Assembly (NCBI RefSeq): GCF_016906535.1
Contig: NC_057379.1
Span: 248,001 to 312,000, forward strand
Direction: 5' to 3'
Length of the DNA: 64,000 nucleotides
Source: Rhizoctonia solani
Taxonomy: Eukaryota; Basidiomycota; Agaricomycetes; Cantharellales; Ceratobasidiaceae
Position numbers and translations under genes: made by a program. The notes below the pieces were generated by a model. That model did not search any database and was not told where the DNA came from. It worked only from the letters and a program-made list of their open reading frames with translations. The stretch's first letter is position 1. Each line of letters starts with the position of its first letter. This document shows, one piece after another, positions 23,337 through 35,435 of the stretch.

Positions 23337-24826
23337 AAAGCTCTGAACAGTTGTTTACTTTATGTTTATGCCTTGGTTTCGCTTCGGTTTTTTGTCTTTT
23401 CTGGGTTACGGTGGCTGCGGGGCCTCTTTTTCACTTGTATACTCACACTCACACACATACACACCTTCGATCCTTACGTTCTTTTTTATCAATGTTTTTC
23501 TATTAACTTGGCTGTACTTGGAACAATTTGTGTCAATAGCATTCGATGAATTCCTCCGCATTTGTTCGTGCTCAAGAGTGAAGGACGTGCTACTCAGCCG
23601 AGATACCACTGAGTCGAGATGTTTCAAAACAACTGCGATGCTGGGAAGGGATCGTGGACTAGAACTCAAAAGCCACATGGATTCAACGACTGAAGAAATT
23701 TGTATAAAACCCGCCACTTTGTTTCTGCAGGGCCTTAAGCTTGAGGTCCCTCCCTGGATATCAAGTGCGACGTTCAAGTCGACTGCAATAAAGTACAGTA
23801 AGTCGTGTATAGGGCGTTTCCTCATCTCAGCGCTTACCTGTTCCGAGAACCCAGCGGCGTTCAAGTCCTAACATACCAGTTATTGGTTACGTTCTGGGTC
23901 ACAACTTGCTCTTGTGCATATATTATACCTCAAAGCACCGAATGATCACAGGTCACCTACCCTTAGCGCACGTACGGAGCATTCGGTCACTCGCCAAGGC
24001 TGAAAAAGGAGAGAGCTCAAAGGTTTGGTGCTACTACTGGGCACAATTCCCTTTTAACTTTTTTTTCAAACTTTAGATTTGAGAAGTTGTGTTGTGTATA
24101 ACCGTGCTGGAGTGGTGGGTTGCTGACCCTTGGCGGGGGGGGGGGGGGAGTTGCAGCGCCAAACAACCGCAATCTAATTGCGGTTATATATCTTCTACTA
24201 CTGCGGGTGCCCTCCAGCTCCTCGGGCACAGGATTCATCGGATACGGTAGACAAAGATGGCACATTCAAGGAAATTCGGAGCCTGAAGTGTGGATTTTAT
24301 TTAACCAAAGAAGCCACAGGTTATGAAAATGGCCTTAAAAGCGTAGGCATGCCTCACACGCATGTATGTATATACTGGGTATGGGGGCGCTTGCTACTAG
24401 TTTTTAGGCCACGAAGGCCTCGGATCAGCCCATATATCACTCGTCCGTTGGTATATAGACATCCATAAAGAAGCAGAGCCTGGCGAGATCCACGACCACT
24501 GTGCCACTGAGTCCTCCCCCCTGGTGAGCTGTGGGGCCTTGGTCTATTCAAACGCAATCCAGTGCCCCCAAACGATTGCACTGCCTACTATCATTCTCGC
24601 CCATAGTCCTTCCATAGATAACTCCATTGACTCGACGTATCATCTTCTGTTCATTAGCAAGGCCGAATATTAAGGGTTTGACGCCAGCTTTGGATTTCTT
24701 GGCGGTTGCGGGGTAACTTCTGGGAAAGTTGCACAATGGGGGCGCTATCGAATGCATGGAGGACAATAACCATATATATTCGGGTTAAATATGTGAGTGA
24801 TATTATTGAAAGAGAGAGCTACAGTG
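23337..24826. other. Intergenic with a poly-G tract
   Basis: No supported gene. A 152-codon minus-strand frame (23406-23864) lacks homology I can name. A run of about 14 G lies near 24136-24149, a likely slippage site. The region upstream of 24827 should hold the TPR-CHAT promoter. Confidence 0.45.
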
Positions 24827-27800
24827 ATGTACGGCAAGGCTGACTATAGACCAAAGGAAAGCGTCAAAGGTGCATTTGGACGTATTTTTAACAGTAGCGA
24901 ACAAAAGGCAAATACACTGAGGAGAGTAGATTCGGTTACACGTTCTCAGATGCCGGTGGCCGATTTGGGTGAGCATTGACACACTTATAAAATACTTTTT
25001 TGCCCACTTATGCTCGGCTTCATAGCGCACGAAAACCTGTTTCAGTTGGGTGTGTCCCATTTTGACCAATTTCAAGATCTAGGCAGGCCCGATGATATCG
25101 AAAAAGCAATAGAATGCTTTTCTCGTGCACTCGAACTGACCCCCGACGGTCATCCTCGCTTGTCAGACCTACACGCTAATCTGGGTGCATCCTACGGCAG
25201 TCGATATAGGCGCTTTGGTGAAATCTCCGACCTCCATAAAACGATCGAATCCGCATCCCGTGCACTTGCGATCACTCCCAGTGGTCATCCAGACTTGCCG
25301 AACCGACATGGTAATCTGGGCACGATATATACTGATCGATATCGACGCCTCGGCGAAATCGCCGACCTCGAAAAATCAATCGAGCACAGGTCGCGTGCCC
25401 TCACTCTCACTCCTGAAGGCCACCCGGACTTGCCGCGCCGTCATGCTGGGCTAAGTGTGTCATATAGCGATAGATATCGACGTTTTGGCGAGCTCGCCGA
25501 CCTCGAAAGGGTAATCGAATGCCACTCTCGTGCAATCGCACTCACTCCCGATGGTGACCCGAATCTGCCAGACCGACACGCTGCGCTAGGCGTGTCGTAC
25601 AGCGATAGATATCTGCGTCTCGGTGAAATTGCCGACCTCGAGAAAGCAATCGAATGTGACTCTCGCGCTCTCGCGCTCACCCCAGATGGTCATCCGGACT
25701 TGCCCGACCGGCATGCTAGTTTAGGTGTCTCATACACCGATCGATATCGACGCCTGGGTGGACTCGCCGACCTCGAAAAAGCCATTGAATGCGACTCCCG
25801 TGCACTTGAACTCACTCCCGACGGTCACCCGGACTTGCCAACAAGGCATTCTGCGCTGGGTGCATCGTACAGTGATCGACATCAACGCCTTGGTGAGCTT
25901 ACCGACCTCGAGAAAGTAATCGAATGCCACTCTAGCGCGCTCGCGCTTACTCCTGATGGTCACCCGGACCTGCAAGACCGACACACTAATATGGGTGTCT
26001 CATACGCTGATCGATATCAACGTCTTGGTGAAATTGCTGACCTTGAGAAAACAATTGAACATTACTCTCATGCACTCGCACTCACTCCCGATGGCCACCC
26101 AGACTTACCGGACCGACATGGTAACCTAGGCACGGCATATAGTGATCAATATCGGCGCCTCAGTAAAATCGCCGACCTCGAGAAATCAATCGAACACAAT
26201 TTGCATGCCCTCACTCTTACTCCTGAAGGTCATCCGGACTTACTGGGACGACATGCTGCACTAGGCGTTTCATATAACGATAAATATCGGCACCTTGGCA
26301 AACTCGCTGACCTCGAGAGTGCAATCAAATGGCAATCCAGTGCACTCACACTCACTCCTGATGATCATCCAGGCATGCCAGATCGGTATAGTAATCTGGG
26401 CTTGTCATACGGTGATCGATATCGGCACCTTGGCGAACCCCTCGACCTTGAGAAAGCGGTGGAATACCACTCTCGTGCACTGGAACTGACTCCCGATGGA
26501 CACCAGCAATTGTCTTTTAGGCACTACAATCGGGCCACATCTTGCCATGAACAATATCAGCGCACAAATGACCCTTCACATTTAGATATTTCGCTCCGTT
26601 CCTTTCGCAGAGCTTCCCAGTTACTCAATGGGCCACCGCGTGATGTGTTTAAAAACGCTCTTCGCTGGGCAAACCTTGCGTCTAAGCACAGCTATCTCGA
26701 CTGCATGGAAGCCTTCCGTTCCACGATCGATCTTCTGCCTCATTTTTTATGGCTTGGCTCTAAGACCACCCAACGATACTATGATATATCCATAGCTGAA
26801 AACCTGGCTCTGAAGGCGGCCTCTGCTGCCATACTATCATCCGAGTATGCGTTGGCGCTCGAATGGCTCGAGCATGCGCGATGCGTAGTCTGGAATCAGA
26901 GCCTTACGCTTCGATCCCCTGTAGACGTACTTCACGCCTCTCATCCCGACCTTGCTACTCAGCTCCAGTCAATTTCTCAACAGTTACATCATGTCAACTC
27001 TCAACCCCCGTCATCTCAGTCGGCTGCAGATACTCCCGAGCGTCGCCATCGCCTAGCTAGGGAATACAATGATCTAGTAGCCCAGGTACACAAGCTACCA
27101 GGATTCGAGAACTTTCTTCTTCCGACACAGACCAACGAGTTAATCAAAGCGGCTCGAAATGGGCCTATTGTTGTTATTAATTGCGGAGAAGATCGCTGTG
27201 ATGCACTACTAGTCATGCCAGGAAGTAGTGAAATTGCTTGCATTCCTCTTCCTGGATTTACTGGTGCGAAGGCCAAGCGCACTCGCATTGAAATGGACAA
27301 ATCGATCAGGAATAGACGATCAAGTGAACGTGGCATAGAGCGCCGACCGCTACAAGAGGAAGAGCTCGACTTTCAAAATGTACTCGCAGACCTTTGGTAT
27401 GAGATTGTGAAACCAGTGCTAGACTTTCTTGGGTACACGGTATGCTCAGCTAGCTGAAATGAACTTTACGTCGTTCACCATGTCTTTGTAGCATGAAAGT
27501 GGTTTAGAACCCAAAAGTATGCCGCATATAACATGGTGCCCAACTGGCGCACTATCATTCCTCCCTCTGCATGCTGCCGGAGACTACAGCCGGCCACAAT
27601 CAAGGGTGTTCGACCACGTCATATCATCTTACACCCCCACCCTTACTGCTCTTCTCTCCTCGTCTTCCAGTGCGTTGTATCGCACCTCCCGGGTGCTTAT
27701 CGTAGGCCAAGAAGCTACACCAGGTCATCAGCAGCTGCCAGGAACTAAGCAGGAGCTCGAGTGTATTGTGCGTCACATGCAAGGAAGGGTCGGATACTCG

Positions 27801-28286
27801 CAGTTGTTGGGAAACCAAGCAACAAAGACGGGCGTGCTCGATGCGATGGAGGAGCATAACTGGGTTCATCTCGCTTGCCATGCCCACCAGAACGCTCATG
27901 ATCCGACCGAGAGCGGGTTCTTCCTACATGATGGCACCTTGGAACTAGCGTTAATCAATCAGCGTTCGCTGAAAAATAAAGGCCTAGCATTCCTCTCGGC
28001 TTGCCAGACGGCCACAGGAGACGAGAAGCTGCCTGACGAAGCAATACACCTCGCATCAGGCATGCTGATAACAGGATATTCGAGCGTGATTGCTACAATG
28101 TGGTCGGTGTACGATGAGGACGCGCCAATGGTGGCCGACAGGGTGTATGCACAGCTGATGAAAGACGGAAAGATTGGAAACGGAGAAGCCGGGAGAGCAC
28201 TACATGGCGCGGTGGCGGAGCTGCGGGACAAAGTTGGAGAAAGGGAGTTTAGCCACTGGGTGCCTTATATCCATATAGGCTCGTAG
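24827..28286 (+). CDS. TPR-CHAT protein (tetratricopeptide repeats + caspase-like CHAT domain)
   Basis: Exons 24827-24968, 25026-27439 and 27492-28286 give a protein of about 1116 residues. The ATG at 24827 is the first in frame. After a short N-terminus come eleven 45-residue TPR-like units with consensus ADLEKAIE..SRALALTPDG. A helical linker follows. The C-terminal CHAT domain has HITWCPTGALSFLPLHAAG, then the catalytic histidine in WVHLACHAHQN and the catalytic cysteine in LAFLSACQTATGD; both dyad residues are present. CHAT is a caspase-family peptidase fold; the TPR array is expected to act as sensor or inhibitory scaffold. Such proteins are strongly expanded in agaricomycetes, function unknown; bacterial TPR-CHAT peptidases act in immunity. 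No dedicated substrate gene is obvious nearby. Confidence 0.92.
25090..26575 (+). repeat. Eleven tandem 135-bp coding repeats (TPR units)
   Basis: In-frame units of 45 codons each inside the TPR-CHAT gene. Units 4-7 are the most alike, suggesting recent amplification or gene conversion; units 1 and 11 are the most diverged, as expected for array ends. Confidence 0.9.
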
Positions 28287-28774
28287 GTATACGGTGACAA
28301 ATATAAAGGGCAAGAAATATATGTAAATGCTGAGATATGGTATGAAGTAAATGTATGAAACCTAAAGTAATATATTAAACTCAGTGCTAGTTATTAATTC
28401 AACGTCGCACGATGTCATTGATCTGATTGCTGCATTGATGACCCCAATTGAGGTATCCACAGGGTTGAACTTGTGAGGTGAATTTGTACAAAAAGAAACC
28501 AAAACAAGACCAGTGGCCTCGGAATGGGCTGCTTCTAATGAACAACACGACAGCCGTTTGCATATCACTTGGCAGTGAGTTTAATTTCGAGTACCTCTGG
28601 CTTGCAGTGGGCCCGTGGAAATGGGACTTGCCGAAGGACGGATACGTGAAAAGGTTGGGCGGAAAGGATATACTCCGTACGAACTGACGAATCGGGAAGA
28701 CTCTCGCAAGCCGCTATGACTCCACCGTTGTCACGCTAACTTTGGTGGCTTGTATTATACTGGTATTTAGAGCT

Positions 28775-29334
28775 CAATAGGAATGCTGAAGATTGTTCTG
28801 GAGTCGCCCAATGTCCAACATCGAGTGTGTACCGAGTAGTTCGTCGCTTTCGCAAGCACGGTACTATTGATTGGCCCCATCGCTTGAACAGTCGCCCTCG
28901 AATCTTGTCCGCCAAGGGTGAAAGTTACGTGTTATCCCTGCTACAAGCCCTACCATGTCTTTATCTCGATGAGTTGCAGCACGCATTGCTGGCCTATCAA
29001 GAAGTTGATGCCTCGCTTGCGACAATTACCAGTGTGCTTGTTTCGACTGGTTACTCTCGAAAATCAACCGTGTGTGAACCACTTGAGCGAAAAGAAGCTC
29101 TGCGGGCAGATGCATCAGCCTTCTAATGGGTTGATGAAACTGGTGTTAATGATCTGATCGAGCAGCGCAATTATGGTTATGCTCCCATCAGCAACCACTG
29201 TGTCAAACGCTCCCTCTTTCACCACGGAGTGAAATATTCGGCACTCCCAGGAATCTCAGCAAAACTAAAAGTGTCATTAGCTATAATTGGGTGTAATGAA
29301 ATAGGGGGGAAAGATCATGGTATTGTGGTGTCAT
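28775..29334 (+). pseudogene. Tc1/IS630-type transposase relic
   Basis: Plus-strand reading gives a helix-turn-helix part (SSVYRVVRRFRKHGTI), then a second DNA-binding part (LYLDELQHALL, TITSVLVSTGYSRKS), an in-frame stop at about 29124, then WVDETGVNDL with the DE(S/T)G motif that carries the first catalytic aspartate, followed by NYGYAP and VKYSALPGISA, all in the order of IS630/Tc1-mariner elements in basidiomycetes. It stops at 29334, before the second and third acidic residues. It is dead and truncated. The hairpin just downstream may belong to it. Confidence 0.75.
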
Positions 29335-29387
29335 GAGGGATCATTGTATGCCATGACGCCACGATCTCCCCCCCTGTTTTATTCTAC
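29292..29387. repeat. Imperfect inverted repeat / hairpin, MITE-like
   Basis: GTGGTGTCATG at 29325-29335 is opposed by CATGACGCCAC at 29352-29362 (one G-T pair), and outer arms GGGGGG (29304-29309) and a C run (about 29368-29374) also face each other. The outer flanks, ATGAAATA and TGTTTTAT, are partly complementary. A short hairpin of this kind is usual for decayed terminal repeats or small non-autonomous elements. Confidence 0.5.
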
Positions 29388-30319
29388 CTTTGGTCTTTGC
29401 AGAGGAGAATAATGGCGGAAACACAAGCTACTAATAGTAGATCATGATTGAACTAATGGAATTTTCTAATTGTGCCCGGCTTCAACACAACCTACAAATA
29501 GCCCAAAGCCCCCCAAAAGAAATGCACCGCCACCTAGGATGTAATTGAGCTCCACCTCCGTCAAATCCTCATCGAACTCTGTGAAACTCTGTATATAGAT
29601 TCTATAGCGTACTAAGAACATACTTTATTAGTGGCTCTAAGCGGCATGTACTCGCGGCTAGGAGCCGGAATACTTGCATCTCAAAATCAGTCACGGGTGC
29701 AATACTTTTTCGGGATAGTGTATAGACACCGCACTTATCTTTAAAAGTAGCTGACCTCCTATAAGAGAACAATGACAAAAGTGAAAATCATGACCTCCTA
29801 TTCTTCCTTTCAATTTGATTTGAACAATAGCCATATCCCAATTAATTGTTAAGTCCACTGACGGCAAACTGCAACAGACATCAACACTATACCAATTCGC
29901 GAAGCCACCACACCTCCTTGCATCCTACAATAGCCAAGCGAAACGAGGAAAGGGCATAGATCATAGCAGCTTTAATTATTGGACACTACCGTACATTTGA
30001 TCAATAAAAAGGCGCCTAGAAGTAACACTGAGCAATGGACTTGAAGTCCAGAGCATTCAGAGACCCAAGGTCAAATCGCACGATCAGCTCTCCAAACGAA
30101 ATCAGCTTGGCACTTTTCATGCTTTTTAGGCACAAAGTAAAAATATAAAGCAACTATGAGTACATTCGAGCCCAAAAGGTATAAATGATACAGAACATAA
30201 CGGATACTCGACATAGCTTGAAGTACATAAGAAAAGCAACTATACAAAAATTAGTATACTTTTGGTGCATTCTTGACCTACGCACACTCACCAATAGGTC
30301 CATAGAAACACCAAGTCGA
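29388..30319. other. Intergenic with a decayed tRNA-Ser-like stretch
   Basis: No protein gene seen. Around 30029-30075 the stem-loop TGGACTTGAAGTCCA resembles the anticodon arm of tRNA-Ser(TGA), but the acceptor and T arms are not paired, so I treat it as a relic rather than a gene. Confidence 0.4.
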
Positions 30320-32185
30320 TCAACCCCACACCATGTGAATCTCAACGTCATCCGAGTCGTACCCTTCATCACCAACTTCGGGTTCGTCCATCCCTTCCAG
30401 ACCCAGACCCAAAGCTCCAAGGTCTTCATCATCCTCCACAGCCTTTGCGTCAAGCTCGCCCGAATCGTCACGAACCGTCATCTCCGCATCCTCGTCATCC
30501 TCCTCGTCCTCCGTTTCGCTATCGAGGTCAGCAGCCCCGCGCCACGGGGCTCCATCGACGGCGCCAAACGACCACGACTCGTCGAGAGGCTTACGCAAGT
30601 CCCATCGCGCCATCCATTTCTTCACTCGGCTCGCGACAGTCTTGACCCGTGGTGCGTCAGGGTGCGAGGGATCGGTTTGGTACAGGAATAGCTCCGTGGG
30701 GAGAAGGTGAGCTGGTGCCGGGCATCCGGTGGTATCGAACGGAGGGTTAAAATAGGGGAGATATCGAGCCGAATGGTGGGAGTACGCGTCTGTGGGTTGT
30801 TCAAACTCGATTACACGACCGAGGGCGACGCATAGTACGAGTACACCAAAGCTATATGCGTCTGCAAGCTGTCCGTCCGGGATGGTTGGTTCTACCGGCG
30901 GGGCGGGTAAAGTTTTACGCTGAGGCAGCTTTGGTCTCGTACGGCGCGGAACGGGTATGGGGAGAACCTTTGAGTTTGTGCTAGCAGATTCGACCGGTGA
31001 GGTAAGCGAATCGGGTGAGGTAGGTGAATCGGGTGAAGAGTCGCGTTCTTGGGTTCCGGCCGACAGGGATGAAACGGAGGAAATAGACGAAGACAATGAT
31101 GGCGGATCGACATCAAGGCTGGATGGGAGTGTCCCGGACGTGGCCGTAGGAGTGCACGGGGTGGTGCAGGAGGCTGGAGTATGAGTGCCCGAGGGTGGAA
31201 ACCGCGAGGCAACGGTGGCCCGTGGCGTATTCTCGCCGCTTGCGGCCGCGCGACCTCGGCTTTTGCTTCGACTTCGCCGCTCATGTACGACTGCGGCGCC
31301 CCGCATCGCTCGATCCCATGCCCTCGTCACCTCGGGTGCACAAAACGGGCGAGCGCAAGGTGCCGGGTATTCATGTTTGCCAACTGCGGTACTACGCCCA
31401 AAATCGATTAATTTGGCACGGCCAAAGGCACGTCCATGCAAAGCCCGTGAGGGAACAATGAGGACGTTGAGTGTGTTGATATCGCCATGGGTAAGACCGA
31501 GAGAGTGAACGAAGCAAAGGGCTGAAAGTACTTCGTCGCACCAGACCAGTCGTTCCTGCTCCGACACAACTGCTCTGGCTGTTCTGAACGTCGAAACGGC
31601 CCCTCCAGGAATGGTACCCTCGAGCATGGCGCTGAGCGCTAGTCTGTCTTCGGCCGCCCGACCCAGGGTAATTCGTTCAAATAAGGTTGCTCCATCGATC
31701 CATTCTAGGACAATCCCAAGTCCGTCGATCGCACCTACAAATCCGACAATGTTCGGATGTGCGCCTGCTGCAGCTACGGTGCGCAAGACACGGAGCTCGG
31801 CGGCAAATTGGCGAGCGACGTCGGCGGCGTTGGTGACTCGCGTGCCGTCGACATGAAGCGTTGCGATCGCAGGTCGCTTGAGAACTGTCTTGTGGATTGT
31901 GCTGCTCGAGCCAGGGGCGAGATCGACTATCGGTGAGGTAGGAAAACCGTCATTGGTGGGGAGAAGGAGGGACCGAGTTTGAATGCGGTTGAGTCCAGTC
32001 CATTGGGGTGCATGTGGTGGTGGCGGAAGGGCAGCTAGTCGGGTCTCGAGAGGGGGGTTCGGGGCACGTGTGACTGTTGGAAGCGTAAGAACATGAGAGA
32101 ATAGCGTAGAGGGATTTGCATAAGGATCGGTGTGAGGCGCGCGGCGGGTAGGGAATCGTCGTGCTCCAAACGCAGGTCGTTGCAT
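30320..32185 (-). CDS. Protein kinase-like protein with serine-rich insert, intronless
   Basis: A single 621-codon open frame from the ATG at 32185. Kinase signs: HPNIVGFVG before the hinge region VLEWIDGATL, a catalytic loop LTHGDINTLNVLI (HGD in place of HRD, catalytic aspartate and asparagine kept), AKLIDFGRS with DFG, and RPFCAPEV for APE. The glycine loop is not convincing, so nucleotide binding may be unusual. A serine/threonine/proline-rich insert of about 130 residues splits the C-lobe, which resumes with QLADAYSFGVLVLCVALG. An acidic tail of about 60 residues closes the protein. Lack of introns and high GC set it apart from its intron-rich neighbours. Target unknown. Confidence 0.85.
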   Translation of the reverse strand: MQRPAFGARRFPTRRAPHTDPYANPSTLFSHVLTLPTVTRAPNPPLETRLAALPPPPHAPQWTGLNRIQTRSLLLPTNDGFPTSPIVDLAPGSSSTIHKTVLKRPAIATLHVDGTRVTNAADVARQFAAELRVLRTVAAAGAHPNIVGFVGAIDGLGIVLEWIDGATLFERITLGRAAEDRLALSAMLEGTIPGGAVSTFRTARAVVSEQERLVWCDEVLSALCFVHSLGLTHGDINTLNVLIVPSRALHGRAFGRAKLIDFGRSTAVGKHEYPAPCARPFCAPEVTRAWDRAMRGAAVVHERRSRSKSRGRAAASGENTPRATVASRFPPSGTHTPASCTTPCTPTATSGTLPSSLDVDPPSLSSSISSVSSLSAGTQERDSSPDSPTSPDSLTSPVESASTNSKVLPIPVPRRTRPKLPQRKTLPAPPVEPTIPDGQLADAYSFGVLVLCVALGRVIEFEQPTDAYSHHSARYLPYFNPPFDTTGCPAPAHLLPTELFLYQTDPSHPDAPRVKTVASRVKKWMARWDLRKPLDESWSFGAVDGAPWRGAADLDSETEDEEDDEDAEMTVRDDSGELDAKAVEDDEDLGALGLGLEGMDEPEVGDEGYDSDDVEIHMVWG

Positions 32186-35100
32186 CCCAGGCGTCCGTTA
32201 TTCGGGGGGAAATTGGGAGAGAGCCAGGGCGGTGGTGGGGCTCCCTATATTTAATGATCAGACAGAGCACGTTCGTGCCCTGAATTTGATCTCAGTACGT
32301 GTTGAGGAGACGTCGCCAAGTGACGTCCCCGGCTCAATCTCGACGATCCCACGTTCGATCTGCTTCGATGTCAACCTTTTCGCTGGATTTACGCGTAAGA
32401 TGCGACGCTAAAGAAGCCGCCCAGACTCGGTATACGAGTATATATAATCGCCTAGCCATGGCACGTAGCGCCAAGCCGCATACAAGGTCTTCTAATTCGC
32501 CCGACTTCCACCTTTGTCATCCAAGCAGACAACCACGTCTTTGTCGTCTCGGGCACTCCCGCGTTGTCCCCCGCCACCTGTGGTTTAGGTCTGTCAGCTG
32601 ACGACACGATCTCATTTCGAAACTATTTTCGGGGGCGGACTTTACGCCCAGACTCCGGCCCGGTAAGCAGAACCTCAAAGCCAGTCCGGGTTACTCCCTG
32701 AGTGATAATCACGCGCATCAAGCATTTTCAACATTTCATCCTACGAGGCCTCGAATGAGCGATGTGTAAAGCAATAACAGCTGGCCTTTGCCTAGCCGCG
32801 ACCATGCTTACCTGCGAGTTCTTATCGCATAGCAAAACTTTACTCGTGTGTTCAAGGTGTTCGTCGGCAAAGAGTCAGTGCCGCGAACAGTGCCCCTGCA
32901 GGGCTTGGCGAGTGCATTAAGATAAGAGTGATGTTCATAACCGGGGTGGTTATCCTATCTGTCAGTGGCATGTTTTGCACTTATCGTGTACGTCTAGTTT
33001 AGATAACGAACTGATCACAACGGGTGTATCAGGTTACGCCAGCTCTAAAGGGTTCACACATCAGAGTATCCAAAGAGTACTATCCCGTAAAAAGACCTTC
33101 AGCGCACCCATATTTAGCGAGCTAAGGTCTTCGTCCATCTAGGACTACACAACCTCATAATGTTCGAACATTCTTGATATATCAGGTATCATTTATATAC
33201 AATTTGCTGGGAGCTTAGCGTTGGAAGCCCTAGCTGCGGGTCCCCGCACACGTCATCTACCGTCTCGTTCACTGATAATTAGTGGAGCCATAGTTAGGCT
33301 GTTGAGGTTGCTGGTGAGTGGCGACATAGAGGGGCTCGTAATGACCATTTCCAACATCTGAGCGCAAATTTATAGTCAGTATGGTGCACACGCTACATGA
33401 TCAACGTGGATAACGGAAGCGCGGAGGACGTCGACTAACGGGGTAACCACCCTATGGAGTCAGGAACTACACTTACATTGGAACCCTCCAGCACCGTATC
33501 TCTTCTGCCTCCATGCGACGCCAGATTAGGTAAAAGGCATGGATATGACCAGGCAGGTAGCCAAGTCTACGTTCAAGTTATGATTAGTCTTCCTTATTCG
33601 ACTTCAATAAGCATTACGTCTTACATAGTCTAACGGAGGAACGTGGGGTTAGCAATCATGCTCCACTTTACATGCAGTGCACATACCAAGCATAGGTTAA
33701 TCAGCAAGTCGCAACTGCATCCCGACATGATCGCCACCGCAGCAGGCGGGAAGATAATCGTAACCTAGGCGAATGTAAATAAATCTAAAAACTCAAATCC
33801 GTCAAGCGGTTTACGCACAAGAATGAGAATGATATCGGATCCCTTTACCATGTTGGCTAGTGGAAGTTCGTAATTCAAGAGGTTGTGGTTGTGGTTGAGG
33901 TCAAAGGTGAAGGGCGGCTGCGGTCTGGTTTCTCAATGCATGACGTCCAAGTGTCATTATATAATCATGGATCCTAAGCGCCGTCGATGAAAACAAAGCC
34001 CAACTCCGTCGATGGGTCCAGACAGGTTTGTCGATGCTCATTCTACATCGTAAAAGGATTACGGACAGAGCGCTCGGGACTCTGCCCACCGCCGTTGGCT
34101 GACAAAGCGAAAGTCGTGCCAAGCATAGGATTGGCTTAATCACGATTCAATGCGGGGGACCGCCAAGACACAGTTTGGCGATGCGAACCGCAACACAGTG
34201 ATACGCCGAGATCGATAAAGCTAACCGTAGCCCATTCTAAATTTAATTATCGTATGCTTTCGTTTGATAGAAGTGAAATATGTAAAAAGAGGGTGTCTGA
34301 AATTCTCTGAAAGCCATCGAGGCAAACTTCGATAACCCTAATTTTAGCATATTAATTGACCAGGCTGTAAACGCCGTTTGATCAAACATACCGAGTCTAG
34401 ATCCGGGTCGGGGAAGATCCGCTTAGGTCTAAGACTTTCCGCCCTTGATGTGGGCGAACAAGCGTCGGGAGCCATTGTCGCTTCAAAGTTCGATGATCAT
34501 TACCGCATTTAGCGAGTTGATTTTTGATCCAATTGCGCGAACGGTCGTCTTTATGTCTACTCAACCTTTCCAGCCTTTGGACGTGACTGGGATACTTATT
34601 AAGGGCTGTATGTGTGGAGGTTATAGATTGGCTACGCCCATGTATAAATTGATGTGTAGGCGTGTCCTATCTCCAACCTGATACTTCTGGTACAAATGCT
34701 AGTGTCTACTTTTAAGAGATGCGTAGCTAACGCCATGATTGTACTGCCTTACGTGTGCGAAAACAATATTTGCTCAAGTTGCGTGAGCAGCGGGAAAATT
34801 GGATATGAGCCATATTTCAGGGCGGCTTAGTAGAATAGAAATTCCAGAGCAGATAAAACCATCTTCATTATTGGCATAGTGAGTCCAATGTATTTCCATG
34901 AGCTCAGCGCGGCTCGCATAAAACAAGTAGCATCCTTCGTCCTGTTCTTTGGCTGATATCAAAGTTCAAGACCATGGCCTACTTGGATCAACACTTTCTC
35001 AGATAGGTGTATGTCTCAATGTGATAGGATAAATATCTGTGGGATAGCTTATAAATTGGGTAGCTTCCCGTAAGGGCTAAAGCTAAGCCAGTTTAAGCTA

Positions 35101-35333
35101 AATTATGTCAAAGTCTGGATGACGTCATCATATTATTCAATGACCAATTACCCCACTTTATAACCGTTCACCCGCAGGCAAGTCCAATTTAGCTTAGCTT
35201 TATTTCAGTTGTTGCAAGAGGCCATCCACTCAATATGGACACAGTTTTATACCCTAGCCCTAGCTTCGTCCCAGCAAGCTGTGCATACTTTGACCGGTTC
35301 ATTATGATATGCTTAGATGGGGCGTTGAATCTC
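32186..35333. other. Gene-poor stretch
   Basis: About 3.1 kb with only short frames (the longest about 100 codons at 32299-32601, the low-GC remainder shorter). No domain, RNA gene or clear repeat was recognised. The left 150 bp should be the promoter of the intronless kinase. Confidence 0.5.
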
Positions 35334-35435
35334 GGGCGAGTAGTGTATTGGACACTTGCATTCAAGCAACTTAATTCTAACCCTCTTTTGAGAAAGAAAT
35401 ATGTCTCAGTGGAGGTTCGACTCCTCCCTCGTCCA
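35334..35435 (+). repeat. tRNA-like element, copy A (possible tRNA-derived SINE head)
   Basis: GGGCGAG at 35334 pairs with CTCGTCC at 35428, an A follows, and the T arm GGAGG-TTCGACT-CCTCC is perfect. A D-arm-like AGTGTATTGGACACT is present, but no clean anticodon arm can be drawn. The flanking TTGAATCT is shared with copy B, so the unit extends beyond a tRNA, which suggests a SINE or pseudo-tRNA. Confidence 0.5.

Noticed and set aside
23406..23864. 152-codon open frame on the minus strand
   Set aside because: No domain, no supporting splice partners, and it lies in the 3' flank of the membrane protein gene.
24131..24150. Long G run as a possible G-quadruplex regulator
   Set aside because: A single homopolymer without separate G tracts; likely slippage and possibly miscounted by sequencing.
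25090..26575. Regular 135-bp direct repeats that could be taken for a satellite or CRISPR-like array
   Set aside because: They are in frame, encode TPR helices, and vary mostly at synonymous or surface positions; the organism is eukaryotic.
30029..30075. tRNA-Ser(TGA)-like anticodon arm
   Set aside because: Acceptor and T arms do not pair; treated as a relic, not an RNA gene.
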